Part shown: positions 13,554 through 21,675 of the stretch, piece by piece | Numbering within the stretch: the stretch's first letter is position 1 | How the letters are laid out: each line of letters begins with the position of its first letter | IMG/VR virus record: IMGVR_UViG_3300048109_000121 | Span: 1 to 28,004 of that record | From: a virus | DNA length: 28,004 bases | Reading direction: 5' to 3' (one strand) | Made by a program: the position numbers and the translations under genes | The notes under the pieces: model-generated | What the model was told of the DNA's origin: nothing | Databases searched by the model: none | What the model saw: only the letters and a program-made list of their open reading frames with translations

Positions 13554-14200
13554 TATTCTTCTTCTGGAAGTGTAGGCAAGTTTATATTTTTACGTTTGAC
13601 TAGTGCAAAGAAATTATGCTTTTCTGATTGTTCACCGAAACTTAAAGAAAGGCTATCTGCTTGGATAATCTCAAATCCAGCAGCGATAAACAGTCGTGCA
13701 TATGTTTCACTATGTAATGTTCCCAATGGTACTCCTGCGTTTGAAGTGTCTGGAACTTCAATATAAATCCAACCATTAATACGTAAAATACGATTAAGTT
13801 CTAGCAGTGTGAAAAATGGCTGAAATGAAAATTGTAATGACTGTCTCATCCAAATAACATGAAAAAACTTGTCCATCATTTGAGAAAAGTTATAATTCAT
13901 TAGATGTACACTAAGTTCCTTACCTTTACATATATCAAACTCTTGCTTATGCAATGTGACACCTTGAACATGTTCATAACCAAGATCAATAATTCGTTCC
14001 ATAGCATAGCCATCACCGCATCCGATATCTAAGATGAATTTTTTTTCATCTTCGCCAGTAGCACCTTTAATAAATGCAGGTAATTGTGCATCTATTACTT
14101 TATGATCGATTTCAGTTGAAGGCCTATAAATAGTTTCATTTTCCATAGCAAATTTAAATTGCTTTTGTCTGATCCATGTATCATCGAATACGTGTTCCAT
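13553..14200 (-). CDS. Class I SAM-dependent methyltransferase
   Basis: 215 residues. Motif I FILDIGCGDGYAME (55-68) binds S-adenosylmethionine; HVIWMRQSLQF resembles motif IV of small-molecule type methyltransferases; ILRINGWIYIEVPD resembles the strand after motif V. No DNA-methylase NPPY or DPPY motif is present, so a protein or small-molecule target is more likely. It overlaps nrdB (TAATG) and the oxygenase (TAATG), making an nrdB-methyltransferase-oxygenase unit. The two modification enzymes may act on the same substrate; this is a guess from context. Confidence 0.82.
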   Translation of the reverse strand: MEHVFDDTWIRQKQFKFAMENETIYRPSTEIDHKVIDAQLPAFIKGATGEDEKKFILDIGCGDGYAMERIIDLGYEHVQGVTLHKQEFDICKGKELSVHLMNYNFSQMMDKFFHVIWMRQSLQFSFQPFFTLLELNRILRINGWIYIEVPDTSNAGVPLGTLHSETYARLFIAAGFEIIQADSLSLSFGEQSEKHNFFALVKRKNINLPTLPEEE

Positions 14201-15330
14201 TATAGTGACATACCTCCGAATGTGTTTTTATCAACATCTTGCTTAACACCACCGATAACATAGGATGAAATCTCTGTCTCTTGCGGAGCTACCTGTACTT
14301 CTGCGCCTGCGATCCACTTTTGTGTCCATGGTAGTGGGTTAGCTTGTGGAGTTGTGTATGGACATTTTAGTCCTACTGCCGTCATGCGCTTACAACAAAT
14401 CCATTCAATGTAGTCTGATAGAAGTTGTGTGTTTAGACCAATCATGGAGCCATCTTTGAATAGATATTCAGCCCACTGCTTTTCTTGTTCTACTGCATCT
14501 ACAAACATCTGAATACATTCTGCTTCTGTCTCTTGTGCGATTTTGATGTAATCGGGATCATCTTTTGGTAGAATTTTTAGTAGTGTTTGTGTTGAACCAA
14601 GATGTAAGTTTTCATCACGTGCAATTAGCTTGATAATCTTAGCATTGCCTTCCATCTTCTTCAATTCTGCAAATGCCCATGAACAAGCAAATGAGACATA
14701 GAAACGAACTCCTTCAAGAATATTTACGCTCATAAGAGTTTTATAAAGCAACTTTTTAATTTCGTATTTGTCTACTACTACTTTGTTTCCATTGACAGTA
14801 TGTGTACCTTCACCCAATAGATTAAAGTATGATGTCATATCAATTAGTTGGTCATAGCATTCTGAGATATCATCTGCGCAATCCATAATCTCTTCGATAT
14901 CCATCATGCCATCAAACACTTTAGAAGGATCTGAATATACATTACGAATGATGTGAGTATATGAACGTGAGTGGATTGTTTCACTGAATGTCCAAGTTTG
15001 GATCCATGCTTCTAGTTCTGGAATAGATACTAGTGGACCGAATGCTTCTACTGGCGCACGACCTTGTACACTATCTAGTAGGATTTGACGCTTTAGATTT
15101 GATGTAAAGATGTGACGTTCATGGTCTGTAAGATTTTTAAAATCATTTGAATCTTTAGTTACATCTACTTCTTCTGGACGCCAGAAGAAACCTAGTTGCT
15201 TATCAGTTAGTTTGTCAAACTGTTTATATTTTAGCATGTCAAAACGTTGAATAGCAACTCCGCCATTTGGGTCTAGGAATGCTAGTGCTTTCGTATGATC
15301 TGTTTTGTTTTTTGAATTGAATACTGACAT
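14200..15330 (-). CDS. nrdB: Ribonucleotide reductase class Ia, β subunit
   Basis: 376 residues (T4 NrdB 388). It holds the diiron-tyrosyl radical used by NrdA to reduce ribonucleotides. The metal site is complete: D86, E117, H120, E206, E240 and H243, with radical Tyr124 four residues after H120 (SETIHSRSYTHI). The C-terminus (NTFGGMSL) would dock NrdA. It follows nrdA by 16 bases. The ribosome site is GAGAGAG before the ATG. The E. coli-like spacing of all ligands points to class Ia rather than Ib or Ic. Confidence 0.96.
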   Translation of the reverse strand: MSVFNSKNKTDHTKALAFLDPNGGVAIQRFDMLKYKQFDKLTDKQLGFFWRPEEVDVTKDSNDFKNLTDHERHIFTSNLKRQILLDSVQGRAPVEAFGPLVSIPELEAWIQTWTFSETIHSRSYTHIIRNVYSDPSKVFDGMMDIEEIMDCADDISECYDQLIDMTSYFNLLGEGTHTVNGNKVVVDKYEIKKLLYKTLMSVNILEGVRFYVSFACSWAFAELKKMEGNAKIIKLIARDENLHLGSTQTLLKILPKDDPDYIKIAQETEAECIQMFVDAVEQEKQWAEYLFKDGSMIGLNTQLLSDYIEWICCKRMTAVGLKCPYTTPQANPLPWTQKWIAGAEVQVAPQETEISSYVIGGVKQDVDKNTFGGMSL

Positions 15331-15346
15331 TGGTTCTCTCTCTTTT

Positions 15347-17644
15347 TTAAATCACACAGCTATCGCATGCCGCATCATCGTCTAATTCTGTTGTGGCCAG
15401 TGGGTCATCCACTAGCTTATTTACATCAATTTCGCCTTGGCCGTCAAATGTATTAAAATAGTAAAGTTGCTTACCACCATATTTATAAAACATAATCAAG
15501 TCTTGTAACATTGTTGACATTGGAATCTTCTCATCCTCAAAGAATACCGGATTATATGACGTGTTCACCGAAATACCTTGGTCGATATATTTTTGTAGAA
15601 CTGCCATGATCTTAATATATCCCTGCGGAGACTGTTGGTCCCAAAGAAGTTCATACTTGTTTTTTAGTTTGTGAATACCAGGTACAACCTGCTTCAGAAC
15701 ACCGTGCTTTGACTGTTTTACAGATACATAACTGCGTGGAGGCTCAATGCCGTTTGTAGAGTTAGAAATCTGTGCTGATGTTTCTGCTGGCATTAGAGCC
15801 ATCAGTGTGCTATTTCTAATACCTGTAGTTTTTAAGTCTTCACGTAGTGTCGCCCAATCCTGACGTTCAACATATGTAGTAAGTTCATCCACATCGATTT
15901 TACGTGTATCCATTGGTACAATACCGTCACCGTACCGTGTCTCGCCTGCGCCAGGACATGCTCCCATATCCTGCGCTAGTCTATTTGACGCTTTAATTAA
16001 GAAGTAACTCCATGCTTCTGCCCATTCATCAACTAAGTCTAAGTTTGGATTTGAATAATTAGTATCATTCTTCGCTAACCAATAGGCAAAATTAATAATG
16101 CCGACACCAAGAGGTCTCCGCTTGTTAGTTGATAGTTCTGCTGCAATAATTGGATACTTCTGATAATCTAGTAATGCATCTAATCCGCGTACAGCCAATT
16201 CACACGGCTTTTCAAAATCTGCTGGCGTCTTGATATTACCCCAATTGATAGCACTTAGTGTGCATAGTGAAATCTCACCTTCTTCGTCAAACACATGTTT
16301 CAATGGTTTAGTAGGTAGATTAATTTCACAACATAGATTGGACTGCTTGATAGGAGCAAGATCAGGTTTGAATGACCCATGGTCGTTAGCATGGTCTACA
16401 TTCATCAAGTAGATACGACCTGTGTTCTTACGCTCATTCATAAATGCTGAAAATAATTCAATAGCTGGAATAGTCTTTTTACGTAATCGTGTATTGCGTT
16501 CTGCCGTTTCATATAGTTCACGGAACTTGTCTTGGTCTGCAAAAAATGCTTCGTAAAGTCCCGGTACATCATTAGGAGAAAATAATGTAATATCTCCACC
16601 TTGTAGTAGGCGTTCATACATTACCTTATTAAACTGTACTCCATAGTCTAGATGGCGCACACGATTGTCCTCTGTACCTTTGTTATTCTTTAATACTAAT
16701 AAGTCTTCAACTTCATAATGCCAGATAGGATAATAAAGTGTTGCAGCGCCTCCGCGAACCCCGCCTTGCGAACAAGATTTTACGGAAGCCTGAAACATCT
16801 TATAGAATGGAATAACACCTGTATGTGACGCATCACCATTTCTGATAGGAGAGTTAATAGCACGAATACTACCCGCTCCGACACCAATACCAGCTTTTTG
16901 TGAGACATATTTTACGATTGATGAAGATGTCGCATTGATTGAATCAAGTGAGTCATCTGTCTCAATTAGGACACAGGATGAAAACTGTCTCTGTGGTGTA
17001 CGCACCCCTGCCATAACTGGCGTTGGTAGTGAAATATCAAAGTTGCTAACTGCATCATAATAATCTTTCACCCAACGCATTCTCTCTTCACGAGGATACT
17101 GACTGAAAAGTGTCGCCGCAATAAGAATGTATGTCATTTGTGGTGTTTCGAAAAGTTGTTTCGTTACTCGGTTTTGTACTAGGTACTTTCCACGAAACTG
17201 TTCCATTCCAACGTATGAGATATTGAAGTCACGTTCATGTTTAATGAAACCGTTAATTCTATCCCATTCTTCTTCTGAATAGTCTTCTAGTAATGCTGGA
17301 TCATAGAAACCTCGTTCAACGTTTTGTTGTACAAGTTTGTGTACATGGATTGGTTCAAAATCACCATATACCATTTTACGAATATGATAGTTAATCAAAT
17401 TACCTGCAACCCACTGATAGTTTGGAGTTTCTTCTGAGATTAAATCAGCGGCAGCTTTAATAAGGGTTTCTTGAATTTCAGTACTAGTAATACCATTATA
17501 GAATTGAATACGTGATTTTAATTCTAATTCACTTGCACTTACACCATTGATATCGTTACAAGCAAAGAAAACCACTTTGTGCATTTTTTCTAAGTCTAGT
17601 TCTTCTTTCTTACCATCCCGTTTGGTAACTTGTATATTACTCAT
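15347..17644 (-). CDS. nrdA: Ribonucleotide reductase class Ia, α subunit
   Basis: 765 residues (T4 NrdA about 754). Catalytic subunit that makes deoxyribonucleotides for phage DNA. An N-terminal ATP-cone region (VTKRDGKKEELDLEKMH), the first active Cys in FSSCVLIE, NLCCEINLPT (Asn, radical Cys, Glu) and CTLSAINWGN (partner Cys) are all present, as is the C-terminal CDSC redox pair for thioredoxin or glutaredoxin. I chose ATG 17644 because GGAG is nine bases upstream; the ATG at 17650 is only three bases from it, and the GTG at 17680 lies in a hairpin. No intron or split is seen, unlike some T4 relatives. Confidence 0.96.
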   Translation of the reverse strand: MSNIQVTKRDGKKEELDLEKMHKVVFFACNDINGVSASELELKSRIQFYNGITSTEIQETLIKAAADLISEETPNYQWVAGNLINYHIRKMVYGDFEPIHVHKLVQQNVERGFYDPALLEDYSEEEWDRINGFIKHERDFNISYVGMEQFRGKYLVQNRVTKQLFETPQMTYILIAATLFSQYPREERMRWVKDYYDAVSNFDISLPTPVMAGVRTPQRQFSSCVLIETDDSLDSINATSSSIVKYVSQKAGIGVGAGSIRAINSPIRNGDASHTGVIPFYKMFQASVKSCSQGGVRGGAATLYYPIWHYEVEDLLVLKNNKGTEDNRVRHLDYGVQFNKVMYERLLQGGDITLFSPNDVPGLYEAFFADQDKFRELYETAERNTRLRKKTIPAIELFSAFMNERKNTGRIYLMNVDHANDHGSFKPDLAPIKQSNLCCEINLPTKPLKHVFDEEGEISLCTLSAINWGNIKTPADFEKPCELAVRGLDALLDYQKYPIIAAELSTNKRRPLGVGIINFAYWLAKNDTNYSNPNLDLVDEWAEAWSYFLIKASNRLAQDMGACPGAGETRYGDGIVPMDTRKIDVDELTTYVERQDWATLREDLKTTGIRNSTLMALMPAETSAQISNSTNGIEPPRSYVSVKQSKHGVLKQVVPGIHKLKNKYELLWDQQSPQGYIKIMAVLQKYIDQGISVNTSYNPVFFEDEKIPMSTMLQDLIMFYKYGGKQLYYFNTFDGQGEIDVNKLVDDPLATTELDDDAACDSCVI

Positions 17645-17663
17645 ATTCATTTTCTCCAAAATA

Positions 17664-17685
17664 GCAATGTATTTACACACATTGC
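17664..17685 (-). promoter_or_regulatory. Hairpin in front of nrdA
   Basis: Perfect 7-base inverted repeat GCAATGT / ACATTGC with an 8-base loop, ending about 20 bases before the nrdA start. No T run follows, so it is not a terminator. It could be an RNA-processing site or a translational control element separating nrdA from the upstream genes. Confidence 0.5.
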
Positions 17686-17692
17686 AGCCATC

Positions 17693-18160
17693 TTAATATC
17701 TAGTGTTTATATCTGCGTCTTCCATGCCGGCTACTCTTAGCTTAATAATATTACTCAATTGAAAGTGTTTTATTTCAAACCCTTTTGTAATACCTTGAAA
17801 CTTATTCCGCATAAACGCTACTTGGTTAATTAATTCTGAGATTGCTACAACCTCTTGCTCTCCATCAGCATACTTTTCTGCATCCCGACTAGACAACGCC
17901 TTGTTGTAGTTCTCAAGGTATTTTCTCAGATATTCGCTACGTTTTATTCGCAAACTTATATTTAGATGTTCTAAGATTGCTTCTAATTCTTGCAATTGAG
18001 AAAAGCGTAATTCAACGAATGACGGAAGTTCTGTAGAGTTACGTTCTACATTTCCCTTAATCTTAACCTCTGTACGTGCTTCAGCAAGTTCAGTTTCAAA
18101 ATGGTCAAGACATGCAGGTATATGTTTCCAATCCTGTACTACTTTGCGATACCAACTCAT
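17693..18160 (-). CDS. Helical protein, possibly UvsY-like
   Basis: 155 residues from the ATG at 18160, which overlaps the previous stop as ATGA; a GTG six codons earlier is less likely. It starts MSWYRKVVQDWKHIPACLDH. The rest is nearly all helix, with RIKRSEYLRKYLENYNKALS (about 81-100) and a C-terminal helix ITKGFEIKHFQLSNIIKLRV. The layout resembles UvsY recombination mediators: a basic Tyr-rich helix (xxRxEYxxKY), a Lys/Asp-rich linker and a final 'GFxIKHxQ' helix, as T4 UvsY ends with RGFAIKHIQ. UvsY loads UvsX on gp32-coated DNA, and both genes are close here, but length and overall similarity are not decisive. Confidence 0.6.
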   Translation of the reverse strand: MSWYRKVVQDWKHIPACLDHFETELAEARTEVKIKGNVERNSTELPSFVELRFSQLQELEAILEHLNISLRIKRSEYLRKYLENYNKALSSRDAEKYADGEQEVVAISELINQVAFMRNKFQGITKGFEIKHFQLSNIIKLRVAGMEDADINTRY

Positions 18161-18402
18161 TCCTCGTAAGCATCCCACGAATCATCGTCTTCATCTTCAA
18201 AATCGTCTACAAAATATCTATCAAACGCAGTTTCAAGAATCTTATCATTTTCTGACATTTCTGAGATATCTGTTTTCTGAAAACCAATATCATCACATAG
18301 TTTAATCAAGCGTTCTGCCGCCGCCATTCGTTCTTTCGCTGGGACGAGAGGCTTGAATGCTTCCCAAATATCAAAAATTACATCTGCGTCTACTGCTGCC
18401 AT
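18157..18402 (-). CDS. Small acidic unknown protein
   Basis: 81 residues from the ATG at 18402, where GAGG lies seven bases upstream and the queD stop (TAG) ends one base before. An upstream extension would lie inside queD in another frame. The product is mostly helix (FDIWEAFKPLVPAKERMAAA ERLIKLCDD) with a strongly acidic tail (VDDFEDEDDDSWDAYEE). No family recognised. The acidic tail could contact basic DNA-binding partners such as UvsX or the following helical protein. Confidence 0.7.
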   Translation of the reverse strand: MAAVDADVIFDIWEAFKPLVPAKERMAAAERLIKLCDDIGFQKTDISEMSENDKILETAFDRYFVDDFEDEDDDSWDAYEE

Positions 18403-18403
18403 T

Positions 18404-18850
18404 CTATGCCTCAAAAATTGCGGAGTTACTTCCGTGTTCAGCGCACTCTGCACTTACACAGTAACATCGGTTATCTGTCATTTCACGAACTAGTTGGTCT
18501 GCAAATTTATGTGCATGTTCTGCGAACTTCTCAACACCTACACCATCAAATAATGTAAGTTCTGCAAGTCCACATGATTCTAGTTCACTTAATTTATACA
18601 ACAAAGGATCTTCTCTGTCAACCACTACTTTATGATCAAAACTATCTTCTAGCCATTTCTTTAGCGGTTTTAGACCACCGAAGTCTACTACCCAGTTGCG
18701 TTCATCTAGTTCTTCACAACCGAAAATAAACTTGAATTGTAGGCTATACCCATGCAAGAATTTACAATGGGAGTGGGCTAACGGCTGTCTGAAAACAGCC
18801 GATAGTCCGATATTATGACCATAAGTCTTTGTCGAATAGTACTTAGTCAT
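18404..18850 (-). CDS. queD: QueD/6-pyruvoyl-tetrahydropterin synthase-like enzyme
   Basis: 148 residues. The tetrahydropterin synthase fold is shown by AHSHCKFLHGYSLQFKF (25-41), NWVVDFGGLKPLKKWLEDSF (52-71) and DHKVVVD (72-78). H26/H28 and H33 supply likely zinc ligands and C29 the catalytic Cys. The usual second His of HGH is Tyr (HGY), as in a recognised SHC-type subgroup. QueD makes 6-carboxytetrahydropterin on the route to preQ0, queuosine and 7-deazaguanine DNA bases. No queE, queC or folE lies in the window, so its use is unclear. Shine-Dalgarno GAGG precedes the ATG; the uvsX stop is two bases upstream. Confidence 0.85.
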   Translation of the reverse strand: MTKYYSTKTYGHNIGLSAVFRQPLAHSHCKFLHGYSLQFKFIFGCEELDERNWVVDFGGLKPLKKWLEDSFDHKVVVDREDPLLYKLSELESCGLAELTLFDGVGVEKFAEHAHKFADQLVREMTDNRCYCVSAECAEHGSNSAIFEA

Positions 18851-18852
18851 TT

Positions 18853-19965
18853 TTATACCTCATTAAGTTCAGAGTTTTCGTCAACAATTTCTCCGTTTGC
18901 ATCAACTTCAAGTGATTCTAAACCATGAACTTCTGCATCCAAATCTTCGTTATTCCAATCTGCAATAACTAGGTCTAGTTTATCATCAGTCCACTTCTTA
19001 CGAAACTCTAAGATTTCATCACCAGACTTAGTAATATACTTTAGACGATTACCTTGTTTGGTTAGTAGTCCTTTTGCTTCAAAGAATTCAAGTAATCCTG
19101 AATACGGAGACATACCTGTTTCATACGGAATCTCTACTTGTACACTTTCAAATGGTTTTGAGTAACGTGTCTTAACAACCTTACATGCTGCACGAATACC
19201 ATGCACTTGTGATGTTTTGTTGCCGTCTGCATCTACTTTTAGTTTTAGTTTACGCATAGCGATAACAATAGATGATGCGTAGATAAAGCCTTGTCCACCT
19301 GAAATCTTATCATCTGGATCAAACATATCTTGTGATGCATATGTGTGATTTGTTGCAATCATACCTACATTGAAATCGCCAAACATGTTTACACAGTTAC
19401 GAACAAGTGCTGATAGTGCTTTAGGTTTACGACCCATATCACCTTTCATTTCACCTTTTTCGAACTGATTAACATCTGTCGGTGTTAACATCATACCCAA
19501 ACTATCAAGTACGAACAGAACCTTAGGACGTTCTTCGTCAGGTGTATCTGTGTACTCTTTGCGGTAGTCAGTCATAAAGTCTGAAATGATTTTAGCAACA
19601 TCATCAATCATAGCTACATTCAATTTCAGTAGCTTATCATCCTCTGTACTTACGTTTAGTGCATGTAACCAACTTTCATCTAGGGCGTTCTCACTATCAA
19701 TTAGAACTACAAAGATACCTTGATCTTGTGCGTTCTTAATAATGTTACCAGATGCAATATATGATTTACCTGCACCAGACTCGCCTGCAAGTACTGTTAC
19801 CTTACCAAGTGGAATACCTTTATAAAAGTCGTTTGAGATTAACTTGTTTAGACAGTAGTTACCTGTTGAGATCCATGTATCTGGATCACGAAAGCCCACA
19901 GACATTCCTGGGACTGCTTTTGTAATACTTTTACGAAACTTTGACGCATCAAATGCTCTTGCCAT
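18853..19965 (-). CDS. uvsX: RecA-like recombinase UvsX
   Basis: 370 residues (T4 UvsX 391). It drives strand exchange in recombination-dependent replication and repair, with gp32 and UvsY. Walker A GESGAGKS (61-68), Walker B VLFVLDSLGMM, and a DNA-binding loop region (PDDKISGGQGFIYASSIVI) are in the normal order. The C-terminus is acidic (DANGEIVDENSELNEV). GGAG lies seven to eight bases before the ATG. It follows gene 32 after a strong terminator, and no clear promoter is visible between them, so it probably depends on read-through or processing. Confidence 0.96.
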   Translation of the reverse strand: MARAFDASKFRKSITKAVPGMSVGFRDPDTWISTGNYCLNKLISNDFYKGIPLGKVTVLAGESGAGKSYIASGNIIKNAQDQGIFVVLIDSENALDESWLHALNVSTEDDKLLKLNVAMIDDVAKIISDFMTDYRKEYTDTPDEERPKVLFVLDSLGMMLTPTDVNQFEKGEMKGDMGRKPKALSALVRNCVNMFGDFNVGMIATNHTYASQDMFDPDDKISGGQGFIYASSIVIAMRKLKLKVDADGNKTSQVHGIRAACKVVKTRYSKPFESVQVEIPYETGMSPYSGLLEFFEAKGLLTKQGNRLKYITKSGDEILEFRKKWTDDKLDLVIADWNNEDLDAEVHGLESLEVDANGEIVDENSELNEV

Positions 19966-19989
19966 AGTCTAACTCCATTAAATTTTGTT

Positions 19990-20018
19990 AAAAAAGGGGA
20001 GGACGGTAACGCCCTCCC
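19990..20018 (-). terminator. Terminator of gene 32
   Basis: On the minus strand GGGAGGGCG-TTAC-CGTCCTCCC (19997-20018, one G·U pair) followed by CTTTTTT. A classic strong intrinsic terminator 14 bases after the gene 32 stop. uvsX begins about 25 bases further on, so some read-through is expected. Confidence 0.92.
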
Positions 20019-20031
20019 AATTGACTATTAG

Positions 20032-21066
20032 TTAGTCTGATTTACGAGAACGGATCATTGCGAGAATGTCTGATGCATCTTTTCCTGCACCAGTATCTGC
20101 TGATGCAGTTGCTGCTACAGGAGCTGCCTCCGCCGCTACTTCTTCATCTGACTTGAACGGAATATCATCTACTGCTTTAGGAGCAGGCGTAGCTGCTACT
20201 GGTTTCACAGGTGCTGCTGGTGCAGACTGTGTTGCTGTTCGAGTAGGTGAAGAGTTATTTTTTTCAGCGCCTTCTGGAACATCTAATCCATATGGCTTAT
20301 AAAAATTACCCCAACGCATTGGATCGTATAGTTCACCGTCAACTGATGCTTCAAACATTTCCATGATAACGTTAATTTCGTCTTGTGAAGGACGTTTTGG
20401 CATGAACTCATTCAAGTCAAATAGACCATTTGTTTCGATTGCCTGACGTTCTGCTTCATTCAGGGAGCGTTCTTTACGAGCCCAATTTGATGTAGAATAA
20501 TCTGCATACTGACCTTTTTGTGTCTTAGTCAAACGGAAGTCAGTACCCGCATCATAATCAGTTGGTAGATTTTCCATATCGGGATCCATCAACGCTGCTT
20601 TCAACAGCTTGAAGATTTGTGGACCAATTACGAAACGACGGATAGGATTCTCCGGAGATTCTTCGTTCAGTGGATTAGTAACTACAAACCCTTGAAAAAT
20701 ATATGAACGTTTCTTCCAGTACTTACGACCCAAATCTTCCATCGCAGGATCTTTGAACCAAGGACGGATTTCTGCATGTACGGGACATGTGTCACCCCAC
20801 ATTTCAATGCATGGAACTTGTACGATAATTGGCTTTTGTTCGCCACCAACAACACCTGCGAAAGGCATTTTGATTACTTGTCGTTCACGCCAGAAAAATG
20901 TGTTACCATTATCTTCGTCTGGAAGGAATCGAATAACCGCAGTGCTATCATTTTCCATATTCCAGAACGGATAGATTGCATCTGTACCACGATTTTGATT
21001 AGATTTATTTTCTGCTTTGTTTTCTTGTGCCAGCAGTTTTGCACGGATTTCTGCTAAGGTTGCCAT
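20032..21066 (-). CDS. 32: Single-stranded DNA-binding protein gp32
   Basis: 344 residues (T4 gp32 301). It coats single-stranded DNA and organises replication and recombination proteins. The N-terminal basic LAEIRAKLLAQENK helix matches the cooperativity domain. The core carries a zinc knuckle C86-x7-C94-x2-H97 (CIEMWGDTCPVH); the fourth ligand is not obvious, since T4 uses His-Cys-Cys-Cys. The aromatic core includes NMENDSTAVIRFLPD. Residues 275-330 are an Ala/Pro-rich linker, and the C-terminus is DASDILAMIRSRKSD, more basic at the end than T4's acidic tail. It has its own promoter and a repeat-bearing leader, and GGAG upstream of the ATG. Confidence 0.94.
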   Translation of the reverse strand: MATLAEIRAKLLAQENKAENKSNQNRGTDAIYPFWNMENDSTAVIRFLPDEDNGNTFFWRERQVIKMPFAGVVGGEQKPIIVQVPCIEMWGDTCPVHAEIRPWFKDPAMEDLGRKYWKKRSYIFQGFVVTNPLNEESPENPIRRFVIGPQIFKLLKAALMDPDMENLPTDYDAGTDFRLTKTQKGQYADYSTSNWARKERSLNEAERQAIETNGLFDLNEFMPKRPSQDEINVIMEMFEASVDGELYDPMRWGNFYKPYGLDVPEGAEKNNSSPTRTATQSAPAAPVKPVAATPAPKAVDDIPFKSDEEVAAEAAPVAATASADTGAGKDASDILAMIRSRKSD

Positions 21067-21146
21067 TTTGTTTTCTCCTATATTAGCCTATATTAGCCTG
21101 TGTTAGTTTTTGTATTAGCCTAGATTTACTACCTCTCTAAGTTAAT
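21067..21146 (-). promoter_or_regulatory. Gene 32 leader with TAGGCTAATA repeats (possible autoregulatory site)
   Basis: The predicted 80-base leader is A/U-rich and unstructured in appearance. It holds two adjacent copies of TAGGCTAATA-type units (21081-21100), a degenerate copy (21101-21110) and another copy (21113-21122), ending at the ribosome site TAGGAG. T4 gp32 represses its own mRNA by cooperative binding to an unstructured leader with repeats near a pseudoknot, so these repeats are a likely equivalent. Confidence 0.6.
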
Positions 21147-21152
21147 AGATTG

Positions 21153-21181
21153 ATAATAACAGTTTTATTTATCAAAGTCAA
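21153..21181 (-). promoter_or_regulatory. Early promoter of gene 32
   Basis: Minus-strand TTGACT (21176-21181), 17-base spacer ending TGT, -10 TATTAT (21153-21158, extended TGT). It lacks the GAATC spacer block. +1 is about 21146. Confidence 0.75.
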
Positions 21182-21202
21182 GCATAAAAGTAAGATAATA
21201 CA

Positions 21203-21229
21203 TAAAAAAATGGAGACTAATGCCTCCAT
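21203..21229 (-). terminator. Terminator after the 21236-21496 gene
   Basis: Minus-strand ATGGAG-GCATTAGT-CTCCAT (21210-21229) followed by seven T residues. It lies just after the stop of the preceding gene and before the gene 32 promoter. Confidence 0.85.
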
Positions 21230-21235
21230 ATTTCT

Positions 21236-21496
21236 TTATAGTCTACGCTCAATTTCTTCCAATTGTCGCAAATGTTTCTCATGTTTATCACGAATAAAAA
21301 CATATCGTTCCCATGGTGCTGATTCATAAGTATCCGGACCATTTTTGGCACAACGACTTTCAGCTTCGCCCTGTGCAAGTTTTTCACCAAAAGGATACCA
21401 AGCTACAATTTCTTTACTATCCGCTTTGTATGTTACGAAAACGGGATAGCCCTTATCAAGTGCCCCGTCAATAGTATTGATGCTAGATAATTTCAT
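21236..21496 (-). CDS. Small unknown protein
   Basis: 86 residues. It starts MKLSSINTIDGALDKGYPVF, then a β-rich part (VTYKADSKEIVAWYPFGEKL) and a charged C-terminal helix (RDKHEKHLRQLEEIERRL). No family recognised. The ATG has GAGGGAG eight bases upstream and overlaps the preceding small gene as ATGA. It is the last gene of the early unit that starts at promoter 22469. Confidence 0.7.
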   Translation of the reverse strand: MKLSSINTIDGALDKGYPVFVTYKADSKEIVAWYPFGEKLAQGEAESRCAKNGPDTYESAPWERYVFIRDKHEKHLRQLEEIERRL

Positions 21497-21651
21497 ACTG
21501 CAACTCCCTCAAAATAACAATTAGCTACAAGAGGAATTGCGTCCTCTCCAAATTCTTCTCGTATGACTTCATAAACCTCTTCAACTTCAAAACGCTGTTC
21601 AATGAGATTATGGACCCGTTTCTTAACACGGGCAGAAAATGTTTTATTCAT
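21493..21651 (-). CDS. 52-residue basic/acidic small protein
   Basis: Begins MNKTFSARVKKRVHNLIEQR and ends GEDAIPLVANCYFEGVAV. Residues 1-35 form an amphipathic helix with a basic first half and an acidic second half (FEVEEVYEVIREEFGED). It has a Shine-Dalgarno AAGGTG six bases from the ATG and overlaps the next gene by ATGA, so I take it as real. No family recognised. It lies in the same tightly overlapping early unit as its neighbours. Confidence 0.72.
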   Translation of the reverse strand: MNKTFSARVKKRVHNLIEQRFEVEEVYEVIREEFGEDAIPLVANCYFEGVAV

Positions 21652-21675
21652 GTTTTCACCTTTTCTACTTCAACG

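Noticed and set aside
20066-20302. Ala/Ser/Gly-rich plus-strand frame over the gp32 linker
   Set aside because: It is the antisense image of the Ala/Pro-rich linker of gp32.
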